Origin: CAXKXX01 sp964059975
GTDB taxonomy: Bacteria; Pseudomonadota; Gammaproteobacteria; Enterobacterales; Enterobacteriaceae
Direction of reading: 5' to 3'
DNA: 64,000 bases
Assembly: GCA_964059975.1 (NCBI GenBank)
Contig: CAXKXX010000005.1
Coordinates: forward strand, 62,001 to 126,000
Part shown: positions 49,176-59,531 of the stretch, one piece after another
Layout: the number at the start of each line of letters is the position of its first letter
Numbering within the stretch: the first letter of the stretch is position 1
Program-made: the position numbers and the translations under genes
The notes under the pieces: model-generated
The model's database searches: none
What the model was told of the DNA's origin: nothing
The model's input: only the letters and a program-made list of their open reading frames with translations

Positions 49176-50181
49176 ATTTTTCTACGAAAAATTTGACGAT
49201 TGACATGGATGTCTATTCAGAGCTAGTGAGGGATAGACGAGGATTCGCTAAGATAATGACGCATTCGATCGTAATAAATTAACTCCGTGTAACACACCGG
49301 CATGTTGACACATCAAGAGAGAAGCCTGACTCTGCGCTCAGGCCTTGCGGATAAAAATATACCGAATCTACTCGACCGAACCTTATTATATGCGAGAATT
49401 TTTAAAAAAATAAAAAATTGGTAGGCTTAAAAATAAGTTTTTTCCCACTATCTTATGATCAAAATCATGCCCTTCGACCACACAAGTTTGAGCTTAGTAT
49501 CAGAAGTGTCAGCACGACAATCTTATTATGATTAGTACTGTAAAGAAAGCCCTTGGGCTCTACTCTCAGTAGAGGCACACAAAAAATTAAAGATTTATAT
49601 CAGAGTGCGAAAATTATGGAGCCTCCCAATGAAAACAGGTTACATTAGAGCAAGTAGTGTGCGTGAAATTTTCACTAAGACTTCTGACCAATTCGCATCA
49701 AGCGAATCTATTAAGTGCGCAAATAGATAACTCCCTGTTTTTCTATTACGACCTGCAACATGGCAGTCCCATCGATTTATCACTACACACGGATTTATCT
49801 ATATAGTTAAACATTTTTAATAATGACCAGAAAAATCATAAAAGCGGCATAATAACTTAGCTAAGTAATCTACCTTCAGAAATTACTATAAAATTTTAGA
49901 AAGCAATCAATTCATACTATTTCACTTGCTAAAATGAAGTAAAATTTTTTATTGAAATTTTTACCTATCATATCTTCGCCGGAAATTTTATGTAAAAATA
50001 AAAGTAAAGCTAAGTAAGTAAAAAATTGCAGAAATATTAATTATTTATTTTAAATAAGCTAAAAGCAACATCTAAAATCACCTAAAATACCGAAAAAGCA
50101 AGCATTAGAAAAACCTTGCCTGCCGTGTCAATCGATACGGCAGGCAAGATAAATATTCTTCACAAGAAGGAAGGTAACAAC
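49176..50181. other. rpoH-pntA spacer
   Basis: 1.0 kb without a gene. It has a short 6-bp hairpin at 49324-49343 after rpoH and the 12-bp hairpin at 50115-50148 in the pntA leader. No remnant was recognised. Confidence 0.45.
50115..50148 (+). promoter_or_regulatory. pntA: Perfect 12-bp GC-rich hairpin in the pntA leader
   Basis: CTTGCCTGCCGT (50115-50126) pairs with ACGGCAGGCAAG (50137-50148), with a 10-nt loop, and ends 33 nt before the pntA ATG. It has no U-tract; a role in mRNA stability or translation is possible but unproven. Confidence 0.5.
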
Positions 50182-51717
50182 ATGCGTATTGGTATACCAA
50201 AAGAACGGTTGGCCAATGAGGCCCGGGTAGCAGCAACACCAAAAACTCTGGAGCAGTTGCTAAAACTAGGCTTCACTGTTGCAATTGAAAGGGGCGCGGG
50301 TAAACTATCAAGCTTCGATGATAGCGATTACGCAGCTTCCGGAGCAATTATCACTAATATCAGTGACGTTTGGCAATCAGATGTGATCTTAAAAGTTAAC
50401 GCGCCAGAAGAAGATGAAATCGCGTTAATGCGAGAAGGGACAATTCTGGCGAGCTTTATTTGGCCTGCTCAAAATCCTCAGATAATAGAAAGGTTAGCGG
50501 GTCGTAAAATCACCGCCCTAGCGATGGACTCAGTCCCACGCATTTCTAGAGCTCAGTCTATAGATGCACTTAGCTCTATGGCTAACATCTCTGGTTATCG
50601 AGCAATCGTGGAGGCAGCACACGAATTTGGACGTTTTTTTACTGGTCAAATAACGGCTGCTGGCAAGATGCCCGCCGCCAAGGTAATGATTATCGGTGCC
50701 GGCGTTGCTGGATTGGCGGCGATAGGCACCGCGGGTAGCCTTGGCGCCATTGTACGTGCCTTTGATACACGCCTAGAGGTCAAAGAGCAAGTGCGGAGTA
50801 TGGGCGCAGAATTTTTAGAATTAAATCTCGATCTAGAAGAGAACAACAGCAATGGATATGCAAAAGTAATGTCCGATGGTTTTATCAAAGCCGAAATGGC
50901 GCTCTTTGCTGCTCAGGCACCCCAAGTAGATATAATTGTTACCACCGCGTCAATACCCGGTAATCCAGCACCAAAATTGATCACTAAAAACATGGTAGCT
51001 TCTATGAAGCCGGGAAGCATTATCGTTGATCTGGCGGCACAAAGCGGTGGAAATTGCGAACTGACCGAGCCCGATCGTTTAATCGTCACTGATAATTGTG
51101 TAAAGATTATTGGATACACCAATCTTCCGAGTCGTTTGCCAACTCAGGCTTCTCAGCTCTATGGAACTAATCTTCTTAACCTAATTAAGCTTCTATCTAA
51201 AGAGAAAAATGGAGAAATTAATATTGATTTTGAAGACGCTGTAGTTCGTGGAGTCACGGTCATGCTCAACGGAAAAGTTACCTGGCCGGCCCCCCCTATT
51301 CAACCCTCTGTACAGTCTACATCCGTAGGGCGGCCAGTGACTCGTCCACCTAGTCCTACGCCGACAACAGCACTATCGCCTAGGTTAAAATATGTCCTGA
51401 TTAGCCTAGCCGCAACCCTGTGCTTCTTTCTCGCTAACGCGGCTCCAAAAGAGTTTCTATCACACCTTACAGTGTTCTCGCTTTCCTGTGTTGTCGGCTA
51501 CTACCTCGTGTGGAATGTGAGCCATGCACTACATACCCCATTGATGTCAGTCACGAATGCCATCTCCGGCATTATCGTTGTTGGTGCCCTATTACAAATT
51601 AGTCATGGCGGTTGGATAAGCGTTCTCTCCTTTATCGCCATACTCATTGCTAGCATCAACATTTTTGGTGGATTCACTGTCACTCAGCGCATGCTGAAGA
51701 TGTTCCGTAAAAATTAA
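50182..51717 (+). CDS. pntA: NAD(P) transhydrogenase subunit alpha
   Basis: With PntB forms the proton-translocating transhydrogenase that makes NADPH from NADH. 511 residues from ATG 50182 (E. coli 510). The soluble NAD-binding domain I carries KVMIIGAGVAGLAAIGTAGS and RAFDTR. A proline-rich linker follows near residues 370-400. The C-terminal part has about four membrane helices and ends TVTQRMLKMFRKN. AGGAAGG precedes the chosen ATG; an upstream in-frame start at 50116 would run through a hairpin and lacks homology. pntB follows 11 bp later. Confidence 0.97.
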   Translation: MRIGIPKERLANEARVAATPKTLEQLLKLGFTVAIERGAGKLSSFDDSDYAASGAIITNISDVWQSDVILKVNAPEEDEIALMREGTILASFIWPAQNPQIIERLAGRKITALAMDSVPRISRAQSIDALSSMANISGYRAIVEAAHEFGRFFTGQITAAGKMPAAKVMIIGAGVAGLAAIGTAGSLGAIVRAFDTRLEVKEQVRSMGAEFLELNLDLEENNSNGYAKVMSDGFIKAEMALFAAQAPQVDIIVTTASIPGNPAPKLITKNMVASMKPGSIIVDLAAQSGGNCELTEPDRLIVTDNCVKIIGYTNLPSRLPTQASQLYGTNLLNLIKLLSKEKNGEINIDFEDAVVRGVTVMLNGKVTWPAPPIQPSVQSTSVGRPVTRPPSPTPTTALSPRLKYVLISLAATLCFFLANAAPKEFLSHLTVFSLSCVVGYYLVWNVSHALHTPLMSVTNAISGIIVVGALLQISHGGWISVLSFIAILIASINIFGGFTVTQRMLKMFRKN

Positions 51718-51728
51718 GGGGGTCGCAC

Positions 51729-53129
51729 ATGACTGGAGGATTAGTTACAACTGCATACATCGTTGCTGCTATTCTGTTTATTGCTAGCTTAGCAGGTCTG
51801 TCGCGCCACGAAAGTGCGCAGAAGGGAAACCTATTCGGCGTTGCCGGTATGGCGACTGCGCTGCTCGTAACTATTCTAGGATCAAATTCTGGAGGCGTCA
51901 TTACATGGACAATGGTCGCCATAATCATTGGCGGCGCTATCGGTATCTATTTGGCCAGAAACGTCGAAATGACTCAAATGCCAGAACTGGTGGCGATACT
52001 CCACAGCTTTGTTGGATTGGCGGCGGTTCTAGTTGGCTTTAATAGCTACCTCGATCGGAGTACGACGATAGATCCAGGGATGAAAAACATTCATTTGATA
52101 GAAGTGTTTCTGGGTGTTGCTATCGGAGCCATAACTTTTACCGGCTCAATCGTAGCCTTTGCAAAACTGCGGGGCGTAGCTTCGTCGAAACCTCTAGCTT
52201 TTACTCATGCGCATAGGATAAATGTAGTTGTACTTGTGCTCTCCTTGCTTTTGTTTACGGTATACCTCTCTACTGAGCAAGCTGAAAGCCTACAGGTCAT
52301 AGCGCTGCTACTTATGACATCTGTGGCACTGGCATTCGGTTGGTACCTAGTTGCTTCTATCGGCGGAGCCGATATGCCAGTAGTAGTGTCGATACTCAAT
52401 TCTTATTCAGGTTGGGCAGCGTCCGCAGCGGGCTTCATGCTAAATAACGATCTTTTAATTATTACTGGAGCGCTAGTCGGATCTTCCGGTGCCATTCTAT
52501 CTTATATTATGTGTAAAGCGATGAACCGTTCTTTTATTAGCGTCATTAGTGGCGGGTTCGGTACCGACGGCTCCTCTATTAGTAAAAGTGAAAAAATGGG
52601 GGGAGAGGACTACCGAGAAACTACTTCAGAGGAAGTCGCTGAACAATTGAAGAACTCTAGCTCGGTGATCATCACCCCAGGTTACGGTATGGCTGTGGCA
52701 CAAGCACAGTATCCAATTTCAGAAATTACCGAAAAGCTGAGAGCTCGCGGCATTAACGTACGATTTGGGATTCACCCCGTAGCCGGACGCTTACCGGGCC
52801 ATATGAACGTACTGTTGGCGGAAGCCAAAGTACCGTATGACTACGTTCTAGAAATGGATGAGATTAATGTAGATTTTCCGGATACCGACACCGTTCTTGT
52901 AATCGGTGCCAACGATACAGTAAATCCTGCGGCTCTGGAAAATCCAGAAAGCCCAATTGCTGGTATGCCCGTATTAGAGGTCTGGAAGGCTCAAAGCGTC
53001 ATCGTTTTTAAGCGCTCAATGAATACAGGATACGCTGGTGTTCAAAACCCACTGTTTTTTAAAGATAATACTCAAATGTTATTTGGAGACGCGAAAAAAA
53101 GCGTAGAATCGATATTAAAAGCACTTTAG
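51729..53129 (+). CDS. pntB: NAD(P) transhydrogenase subunit beta
   Basis: Membrane partner of PntA. 466 residues (E. coli 462). The N-terminal half holds about nine hydrophobic helices, including the proton-channel segment ELVAILHSFVGLAAVLVGFN. The C-terminal NADP-binding domain III shows ITPGYGMAVAQAQYPI, GIHPVAGRLPGHMNVLLAEA and GANDTVNPAA. AGGGGG precedes the ATG, 11 bp after pntA. Retention of the pair suggests that NADPH comes partly from the proton-motive force. Confidence 0.98.
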   Translation: MTGGLVTTAYIVAAILFIASLAGLSRHESAQKGNLFGVAGMATALLVTILGSNSGGVITWTMVAIIIGGAIGIYLARNVEMTQMPELVAILHSFVGLAAVLVGFNSYLDRSTTIDPGMKNIHLIEVFLGVAIGAITFTGSIVAFAKLRGVASSKPLAFTHAHRINVVVLVLSLLLFTVYLSTEQAESLQVIALLLMTSVALAFGWYLVASIGGADMPVVVSILNSYSGWAASAAGFMLNNDLLIITGALVGSSGAILSYIMCKAMNRSFISVISGGFGTDGSSISKSEKMGGEDYRETTSEEVAEQLKNSSSVIITPGYGMAVAQAQYPISEITEKLRARGINVRFGIHPVAGRLPGHMNVLLAEAKVPYDYVLEMDEINVDFPDTDTVLVIGANDTVNPAALENPESPIAGMPVLEVWKAQSVIVFKRSMNTGYAGVQNPLFFKDNTQMLFGDAKKSVESILKAL

Positions 53130-53275
53130 TGTGGCGGACTAAAAGTTTTATTACGGCTCATCTTTAGAAATAAAACTAAAGCCCCTCTGCTGATCCTGAC
53201 TAATTCGCTAAGGATCGAGCTTCAAGTCACAGAAACTTACGGCTAAGTATTATACTTAATATAGCCAACGACGAC

Positions 53276-53303
53276 GTATTTCCTATATTTCTATAGGAAA
53301 TAC
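53276..53303. terminator. Perfect 12-bp hairpin downstream of pntB
   Basis: GTATTTCCTATA (53276-53287) pairs with TATAGGAAATAC (53292-53303), with loop TTTC. It lies 147 bp after the pntB stop. There is no U-tract. Confidence 0.5.
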
Positions 53304-54532
53304 CGAGCATCTAGATAATACTAGTACCACTCACTGCTTTCTGTTTGCCTTTAAATACAGAATAAATATATAGGAGACATTCTAAGTATTCATCACGATA
53401 AGATTCATTCAGGAGCATCCATAGTAATTACGGGTCTAATCAGTTGAGTTAAATCCACCTAATTGAGATTGATTAAAACAATCATAATAACTTTTCGAAT
53501 AGAAAATATTCAGTGCTATCGTACTTTTTTTGAAGCAATAATCTCCTAGGGCTATTAAAATTCCTAATAGTTAAACTAACTTTACTCAATCTTTATAAAA
53601 TTCTTTATTCAGGCAAACTTCCTCGATCTATGCTTCTAAATAAGGCTCTTCAGACATAAAACCGAATTCGTTTAGAGGAACGAAATGCACCAAATTATTT
53701 GTGTCTATTTTTTAGAACTAAATTTCATAGATTAAAAGCCAAAATACCCTTGAGTGACTTATTAAAATTCATGCTAACTCGGAGTCCTCGTACATAAAGA
53801 TGCGTATAGATTAAAATGTGTTAATTACTGCCTCTGGGTCATATATTACCCCTTCTAGATCCGACGATTGAAATACTAAATCTTTAATCCTGAATGAGTA
53901 TCGCAATTCTAATTGCGGAGGATTAGGTGTTTCTAAAAAATATTTTCGTATCATAGATCTTGAAATCTGATCTATATTAAATTTTTATTTGCTTGTGACT
54001 GTATAAAAATATTTCATTTTCTGTCCCATTATTATTATGTCGAATGTTCCATATGCACTTGTTGACAATAATCTTTAAATTCAGAATAGTAATAATGATC
54101 TTTGTATAATCTTCAATGTTTTCCAACTCTGATAATTTTATATGCAATAGCATCCTATGTTTTACTACAGATAAAAGTCTGGAAAAATAGCTTTAGAATG
54201 AATAAAAATACTATTTTTAGATTATGATGTTTTATCAGAAACTCAGTTCATGTAACAATCGATAGCGAGCTACTATTTCAATGAAAGCTTATAGTATAAA
54301 AGCTGAATGTTTAATTTAACTAAGACCGTATTTCTTAAAATTTTGAAATTTAATAATGCTCGATTCTTTATTTTTAAAACAAATAAGTAACACTTATTCG
54401 AAATAAAGTAATGCAAATGAGAGAGCCAACGACAGGGCCATAATTCGGGTATTCGATTAAATTACAGGATTATGATACGCATAGATTAAAATATTTTATT
54501 CTATCTCTAATTTTTCAAAAATAGGTAAGTCG

Positions 54533-54565
54533 TAACCTTTCTCTACTTCTCGGAGAGAAAGGTTA
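54533..54565. repeat. Perfect 12-bp hairpin
   Basis: TAACCTTTCTCT (54533-54544) pairs with AGAGAAAGGTTA (54554-54565). It is followed by ACTTTTAAA and lies 10 nt from the next hairpin. Confidence 0.75.
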
Positions 54566-54574
54566 ACTTTTAAA

Positions 54575-54611
54575 GGCGCCATACTAGCGTTTCTTAAACT
54601 AGTTTGGCGCC
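54575..54611. repeat. 13-bp hairpin with one mismatch
   Basis: GGCGCCATACTAG (54575-54587) pairs with CTAGTTTGGCGCC (54599-54611), with one T/T mismatch and an 11-nt loop. Paired in tandem with the hairpin at 54533-54565, it is a double-hairpin island in a desert. Confidence 0.75.
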
Positions 54612-55161
54612 GATGATAACGGTAAAATTTTTAAAAAATTCGTAATTTATGCCTCGTATACTAAGTAATTTATAAAAACTATCTAGATAAAATTTATTTA
54701 TTTTATGTGAAGTGTATATTCAAGATGATAATCTTACTATTCACTCAAACAATTCTCAGATATTTTATACTTCTCATTATTAGTTTGAAGAATAGGTTTA
54801 TCTACATCTCAACTTTTATTTTAAAATCATGAGATCGCCAAGAATTACAGGAGTAATATCTCACCATATTCTAGTTTTTTAAAAATCTTTAAAGATTGTA
54901 CAAAAATCTGAAGTTATTAATGAGGATTAATTTGTGCTTTAAGTCTACTAATTATTACTAATATCCGACGAATAGGCGGTCAAAAAACGTAAAAATATCG
55001 CTCAATCTTTTATTTCAAATAGTTTCTTTATCTAAAACATTCAGCTAACATGATATATTAAAAATAAAACTATGATCCGTGCTTGCGCGTAATGCTCAGG
55101 CGTTACCTCGAAGGGCATGAAAGTAGATCAACCCCGTCTGGTGCAAGAAGAAAGGTTATCG

Positions 55162-56028
55162 ATGAGTTGGATTGAACGAATTCTCAAAAAAAGAAATATC
55201 ACCCAAGCCCATAAAACAAATATTCCCGAAGGGGTTTGGACTAAGTGCGATAGCTGCAGTCAAGTGCTCTATCGTGCCGAACTTCAGAAAAACTTAGAGG
55301 TATGCCCTAAGTGCGATCATCACATGCGCATTACATCTCGTGTACGCCTTCACAGTTTTTTGGATACAGATAGCGCATTAGAATTGGGTAAAGAACTAGA
55401 GCCAAATGATATTTTAAAGTTTAAAGATTCTAAAAGGTACAAGGATCGTTTAGTTTCTGCACAAAAATCGACTGGAGAAAAAGATGCACTAGTGGTAATG
55501 AAAGGAACGCTTTACAGCATGCCGATTGTTGCTGCCTCCTTCGAATTTGCATTTATTGGCGGATCTATGTCATCTGTAGTTGGCGCACGTTTTGTACGTG
55601 CAGCTGAACAAGCCCTCGCAGATCGATGCCCATTAGTCTGCTTCTCTACTAGCGGGGGTGCACGTATGCAGGAAGCGCTAATATCTCTCATGCAGATGGC
55701 GAAAACCAGCGCAGTACTAGCAAAAATACAAGAGTACGGACTGCCTTATATCTCTGTACTAACTAATCCAACAATGGGAGGAGTGTCTGCTAGTTTAGCA
55801 ATGCTAGGCGATATCAATATCGCTGAACCAAAAGCACTTATAGGATTTGCCGGACCACGCGTTATCGAGCAAACAGTGCGTGAAAAATTACCCCCCGGAT
55901 TTCAAAGCAGCGAATTTATGATTAAAAAGGGGGCAATTGATATGATTGTTCGTCGGACGGAGATGCGACGAACCATAGGAAGTATTCTTTCTAAACTAAC
56001 CAACCAATCTCAACCATACTTTGAATAG
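55162..56028 (+). CDS. accD: Acetyl-CoA carboxylase carboxyltransferase beta subunit
   Basis: Half of the carboxyltransferase that makes malonyl-CoA for fatty-acid synthesis; partner AccA is not in this window. 288 residues from ATG 55162 (E. coli 304; the variable C-terminal tail is shorter). The zinc finger has Cys 29, 32, 48 and 51. The crotonase-like core shows STSGGARMQEAL, PTMGGVSASLAMLGD and GFAGPRVIEQTVREKLP. The ATG is preceded by AGAAAGG; the open frame to 55117 has no homology. folC follows, as in enterics. Confidence 0.97.
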   Translation: MSWIERILKKRNITQAHKTNIPEGVWTKCDSCSQVLYRAELQKNLEVCPKCDHHMRITSRVRLHSFLDTDSALELGKELEPNDILKFKDSKRYKDRLVSAQKSTGEKDALVVMKGTLYSMPIVAASFEFAFIGGSMSSVVGARFVRAAEQALADRCPLVCFSTSGGARMQEALISLMQMAKTSAVLAKIQEYGLPYISVLTNPTMGGVSASLAMLGDINIAEPKALIGFAGPRVIEQTVREKLPPGFQSSEFMIKKGAIDMIVRRTEMRRTIGSILSKLTNQSQPYFE

Positions 56029-56119
56029 CCTAATTTTTTAATATCAGGAATGGGTCTCAGAGGTATAAGTAAAAATTATGGGCTTGCATATTAATCGATA
56101 AAAGCCAAGCATCAGACCT

Positions 56120-57376
56120 ATGAAAAACTACCGGATCCCCCAACCTACAGCGCCATTAAACGAATGGCTTTACTACATAAAGCATCTGCACCACCAGGTC
56201 ATCGAACTTGGTCTGGAGCGCGTAAAACGCGTTGCATCACACCTCGAATTATTAACTCCTTCAGAAACAGTATTCACTGTCGCAGGAACGAATGGAAAAG
56301 GTACTACCTGTCGCGCTCTAGAAACGATATTGCTAGCCTCTAATTTACGCGTTGGCGTCTATACCTCACCACATCTAATTCATTATACTGAGCGAATACG
56401 TATACAGGGTAAGGAACTCAGCGGGGACGAATGTATAAGAGCCTTTGTCGCTATTGAAAATAGTCGAACTAACATCCCACTGACCTATTTTGAATTTACT
56501 ACTCTATCTGCATTATATGTATTCAAGCAGGCTCGTTTAGATGTTATCATTCTAGAAGTCGGATTAGGAGGTCGATTAGACGCCACTAATATTATTGAGC
56601 CGAGCGTGGCGGTAATTACTAATATTGCTTTAGATCACACCAATTTTTTAGGGAATGATCGAGAAGCTATCGGAAGAGAGAAAGCGGGTATTCTCCGGAG
56701 CGGCAAACCAGCAGTAATAGGCGATTCTAACATGCCAGAGAGCATTCATCAGATAGCTCTGGAAGTCGGCGCCCCGCTTTATCTCATTGGAGTATCTTGG
56801 CTTTATAGTGAATTCGATGAGTATTGGCAGTGGCAGTGTGGCAAAACTAATTTAACTAATTTGCCGATTCCTAATATACCGACTATTAATGCGGCCACGG
56901 CATTAGCCGCTTTAAGCTATTCCCGACTCAATATTACCCCCCACGCAATCCATTCCGGGTTAAAGAAGGCGACCTTGCCCGGCCGATTTCAGATTATCCG
57001 ACAAGAACCAAGATTGATACTTGATGTTGCACATAACCCTCACGCTTCTAGCTACTTGGCTAAACGTCTAGCACGCCTTCCGAAATATAGAGGAAAATTG
57101 CGTGCCGTAATTGCTATGCTATCGGATAAAGATATCGCTGGTACCTTAGATTCCTTATATGAACAAGTAGACAAATGGTATTGCGCACCACTAAACGAAC
57201 CACGAGGCGCCTCTTCTAAATTTCTGGCACAGTATTTGATGTGCCCACGTCAGTTTATAACTGTTAAGTCTGCCTGGCGGCAAGCTATGCAAGATTCTAA
57301 TAAAGAGGATACTATAATCGTCTTCGGATCATTTCATACTGTAGCACAAGTGATGCTGGCATTGAGCCAGAATTGA
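56120..57376 (+). CDS. folC: Folylpolyglutamate synthase / dihydrofolate synthase
   Basis: Mur-ligase-family enzyme that makes dihydrofolate and adds glutamates to folates. 418 residues (E. coli 422). ATP P-loop VAGTNGKGTTCR is near residue 55, with EVGLGGRLDATNII, the carbamylated-lysine loop DREAIGREKAGI, and DVAHNPHAS in the C-terminal domain. It lies 91 bp after accD, the enteric accD-folC pair. dedD and cvpA should follow on the same strand; here cvpA is inverted. Confidence 0.97.
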   Translation: MKNYRIPQPTAPLNEWLYYIKHLHHQVIELGLERVKRVASHLELLTPSETVFTVAGTNGKGTTCRALETILLASNLRVGVYTSPHLIHYTERIRIQGKELSGDECIRAFVAIENSRTNIPLTYFEFTTLSALYVFKQARLDVIILEVGLGGRLDATNIIEPSVAVITNIALDHTNFLGNDREAIGREKAGILRSGKPAVIGDSNMPESIHQIALEVGAPLYLIGVSWLYSEFDEYWQWQCGKTNLTNLPIPNIPTINAATALAALSYSRLNITPHAIHSGLKKATLPGRFQIIRQEPRLILDVAHNPHASSYLAKRLARLPKYRGKLRAVIAMLSDKDIAGTLDSLYEQVDKWYCAPLNEPRGASSKFLAQYLMCPRQFITVKSAWRQAMQDSNKEDTIIVFGSFHTVAQVMLALSQN

Positions 57377-58029
57377 GAGACACTAATGATATGTGCATTT
57401 AAAAGGTAACTTATTGAAAATATAGCTCTGGTTACCATAGGGATCGCAACTCCACAAAAGCTATTAATATACAAAAATATTATGAGAATGAGCGGCTAAA
57501 GGTTTTATTCTAACAACTGTGCTTCATTGTATTCATTGCATAGATACCAGAAGACTAGTAGCGCTACTTTTATCATAATCGTTTCCTTAAAAATTTTTTA
57601 AAGCCATTTAAAAAATAAATATATAAAACGTACTAGCATTAATATGCTACACTCAAAGATGAAGAAAAATTCTGAAGATCAGAGCTTGGAGCTCAATATA
57701 AATCAATTAATTTTGATAAATAATTTTTTATAAATACATTATATACGAAGGGTAGAGATACAAAAACCGGCATCTTTAGAACTAAAGATGCCGGTTTTTG
57801 TATGATACAATAGTGCGAATCTAGATCTGTATCATATGAACCACGCGATGCGTTCCTGCGTAGCATTTTCCCAAATTGCTTCGTGCGCTAGGCGCCGAAG
57901 CATAATAATTTACTTGAAGCTATCATTTATGCTATTAATCTCCGATAGATATACGATTAGAAGATCATTTGACTACTCGGCGTAAACCCGTGATATCATA
58001 AACGCATCTCATTTATTCTCTCTAAATTT
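57377..58029. other. folC-cvpA convergent spacer (dedD lost)
   Basis: 653 bp between convergent genes. dedD, expected after folC, is not recognisable. It contains a 10-bp hairpin at 57593-57616 (ATTTTTTAAA/TTTAAAAAAT) and the bidirectional terminator at 57758-57803. Confidence 0.5.
57758..57803. terminator. Bidirectional terminator, perfect 22-bp stem
   Basis: ATACAAAAACCGGCATCTTT plus AG (57758-57779) pairs exactly with 57782-57803. The core CCGGCATCTTTAG is flanked by A5 on the left and T5 on the right, so both strands present a GC-rich stem followed by U5. It serves folC from one side and cvpA from the other. Confidence 0.85.
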
Positions 58030-58530
58030 TTATCTCCCATAAGTATGAATCGAAAAGAAGCTCGAGGCGCCTTTCAAATAACTAAAAATCCACCTGATAA
58101 TAGGGTTAAATTGAGGTACAAACTGTGATTTCTTCCAATCTGCACTTTGTGGTAGATCGGTAAAGGTATTAAGAAAAACAAGAACCCCTGTAACAATCAG
58201 AATACCGCGTAGTGTTCCGAAACATATAGATAGTATCTTATCAGTTCCAGATAATCCGGCTCTCTCGATCAGAGAGATAATCACGTAGCTACCTGAGGCG
58301 CAAGCAGCAAGGGTCGCTATAAATAGGATGGAAATTGCAATAGCATTTCTTAATAGCTCATTATTACACCGAGCAATGGAGATCGGAATAAAAGTATAGA
58401 AGTGACTGGTAACGAAAAATGCACACGCCCATGTCAGCACTGACAGCACTTCACGAGCAAACCCCCGGATTAGGCTTACGGAAACAGATAGAAAAATTAT
58501 TACTATAATGATGTAATCGATCCAGATCAT
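58030..58530 (-). CDS. cvpA: CvpA family inner-membrane protein
   Basis: Inner-membrane protein first linked to colicin V production; its molecular role is poorly defined. 166 residues (E. coli 162). It has about four hydrophobic helices, opening MIWIDYIIIVIIFLSVSVSL with IRGFAREVLSVLTWACAF, and the later SGTDKILSICFGTLRGILI. In enterics cvpA is co-directional between dedD and purF. Here it is reversed relative to folC, to the purF remnant and to ubiX, so it sits in a small inverted segment. Confidence 0.93.
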   Translation of the reverse strand: MIWIDYIIIVIIFLSVSVSLIRGFAREVLSVLTWACAFFVTSHFYTFIPISIARCNNELLRNAIAISILFIATLAACASGSYVIISLIERAGLSGTDKILSICFGTLRGILIVTGVLVFLNTFTDLPQSADWKKSQFVPQFNPIIRWIFSYLKGASSFFSIHTYGR

Positions 58531-59330
58531 AATCTATCTCAATGTATGCATTTATTTTTTTACTTTTTATATATTACGAGCATTTTTTAATAGATGGCCC
58601 TTTCGAAAGGGCCATCTTTAGTAATTTTAGTAACTTTACGTTTACTTCTTTAGATGAAATCATAATAGATGCTAATAGAAAAAATGCTTTTAGCATACTT
58701 CTTAAAACATTTGAAATAAAAGATTGTGGATCGTATCTACTTCTGAATAGTCTTTCATTAAATAGATTGGTATGGGATATAGGTGTCCTGATTAGAGCGT
58801 ACATTATTGACGATCGGCTTCGTTTATTAAAAGTTATTTAATAGAGAGAGCATATATTTTATCATAGAGCAAGTCTGAATACTATAGGAGATAAAATCTG
58901 TCATGAAAGATGACACCCATATCACACTTTTGGTATTCTATAGAGAGATCGAGGCTATTTGACTGATGCATTTAACTAGCGAATTCCCCCTGCTTATCTA
59001 ATTTTATTCTTTCAAGATGATACCTTTAAAGATCTATTAATGGTTCTGATCCTAGAATAATAGCAGCGAGTTTCTAAGGAAAAGCTATGCAACTTTCCTT
59101 TTTATTAAATCCGATAATAGTCTTAGTCTTTTTTTGATACATTTAACTTAAAAATATAAATAACTATGAGCTGTTCATAGATAAGAGTTAATACGACGCT
59201 AAAAAAGTACAATAGCTAAAAGACGTTGCGGCGCTGCGATTCTACCCAATTTATTAGGACTTATAGAAGCGCTTACCTGCAGGAGATAGATCAGTTCAAC
59301 CCTGATTGCTCTTTTTAATAATATTTTAGG
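58531..59330. other. cvpA to purF-remnant region with a palindrome and weak ORF
   Basis: About 0.8 kb. A 99-codon plus frame at 58542-58841 starts 11 bp from the cvpA ATG and runs through the 26-nt palindrome at 58592-58617. It has no recognisable family and an opposing frame is open as well, so it is not called. The rest should correspond to the 5' half of purF, but is unreadable. Confidence 0.4.
58592..58617. repeat. Perfect 13-bp palindrome without loop
   Basis: AGATGGCCCTTTC is directly followed by its reverse complement GAAAGGGCCATCT. It is terminator-like but lacks a U-tract on either strand, and lies 60 bp from the cvpA start near the presumed inversion edge. Confidence 0.85.
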
Positions 59331-59531
59331 AGGAATGGGTATCCGCCTATCTTGCTCAAGCATTCTGATGAATTTTGAATTTCTATGCGATATATCATAG
59401 GGCGGAGCTATTTATATTATCGAGAAAGATTGCTTTTACTAGTAGGATTCGGGGCATTTGAATATTTATCTACCTATATTCCAGAAAATCTATTAGCAAA
59501 TTTTGGCGATTTTATAAATAAATTTTTAATC
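59331..59531 (+). pseudogene. purF: purF (amidophosphoribosyltransferase) remnant
   Basis: PurF starts purine synthesis. Plus-strand pieces in order: NGYPPILLK at 59334-59360 (E. coli NGIRPLVLGK), FEFLCDIS, a stop, then GGAIYIIEKDCFY at 59374-59439 (E. coli [22 protein letters not shown]). FEYL follows at 59457 (E. coli LFEYVYF). Stops and deletions break it. The orientation and distance to ubiX match the enteric purF-ubiX order. The rest of the gene, to about 60.3 kb, is not readable. Confidence 0.8.

Larger units (their letters stand above)
53130..55161. other. pntB-accD desert
   Basis: About 2.0 kb. In E. coli dedA and truA precede accD; neither was recognisable. It contains hairpins at 53276-53303, 53902-53917 (7 bp), 54533-54565 and 54575-54611. 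Confidence 0.45.

Noticed and set aside
58542..58841. 99-codon plus-strand ORF beside cvpA
   Set aside because: It runs through a perfect palindrome, the opposite strand is also open, there is no ribosome binding site and no family is recognisable; probably chance in AT-rich DNA.
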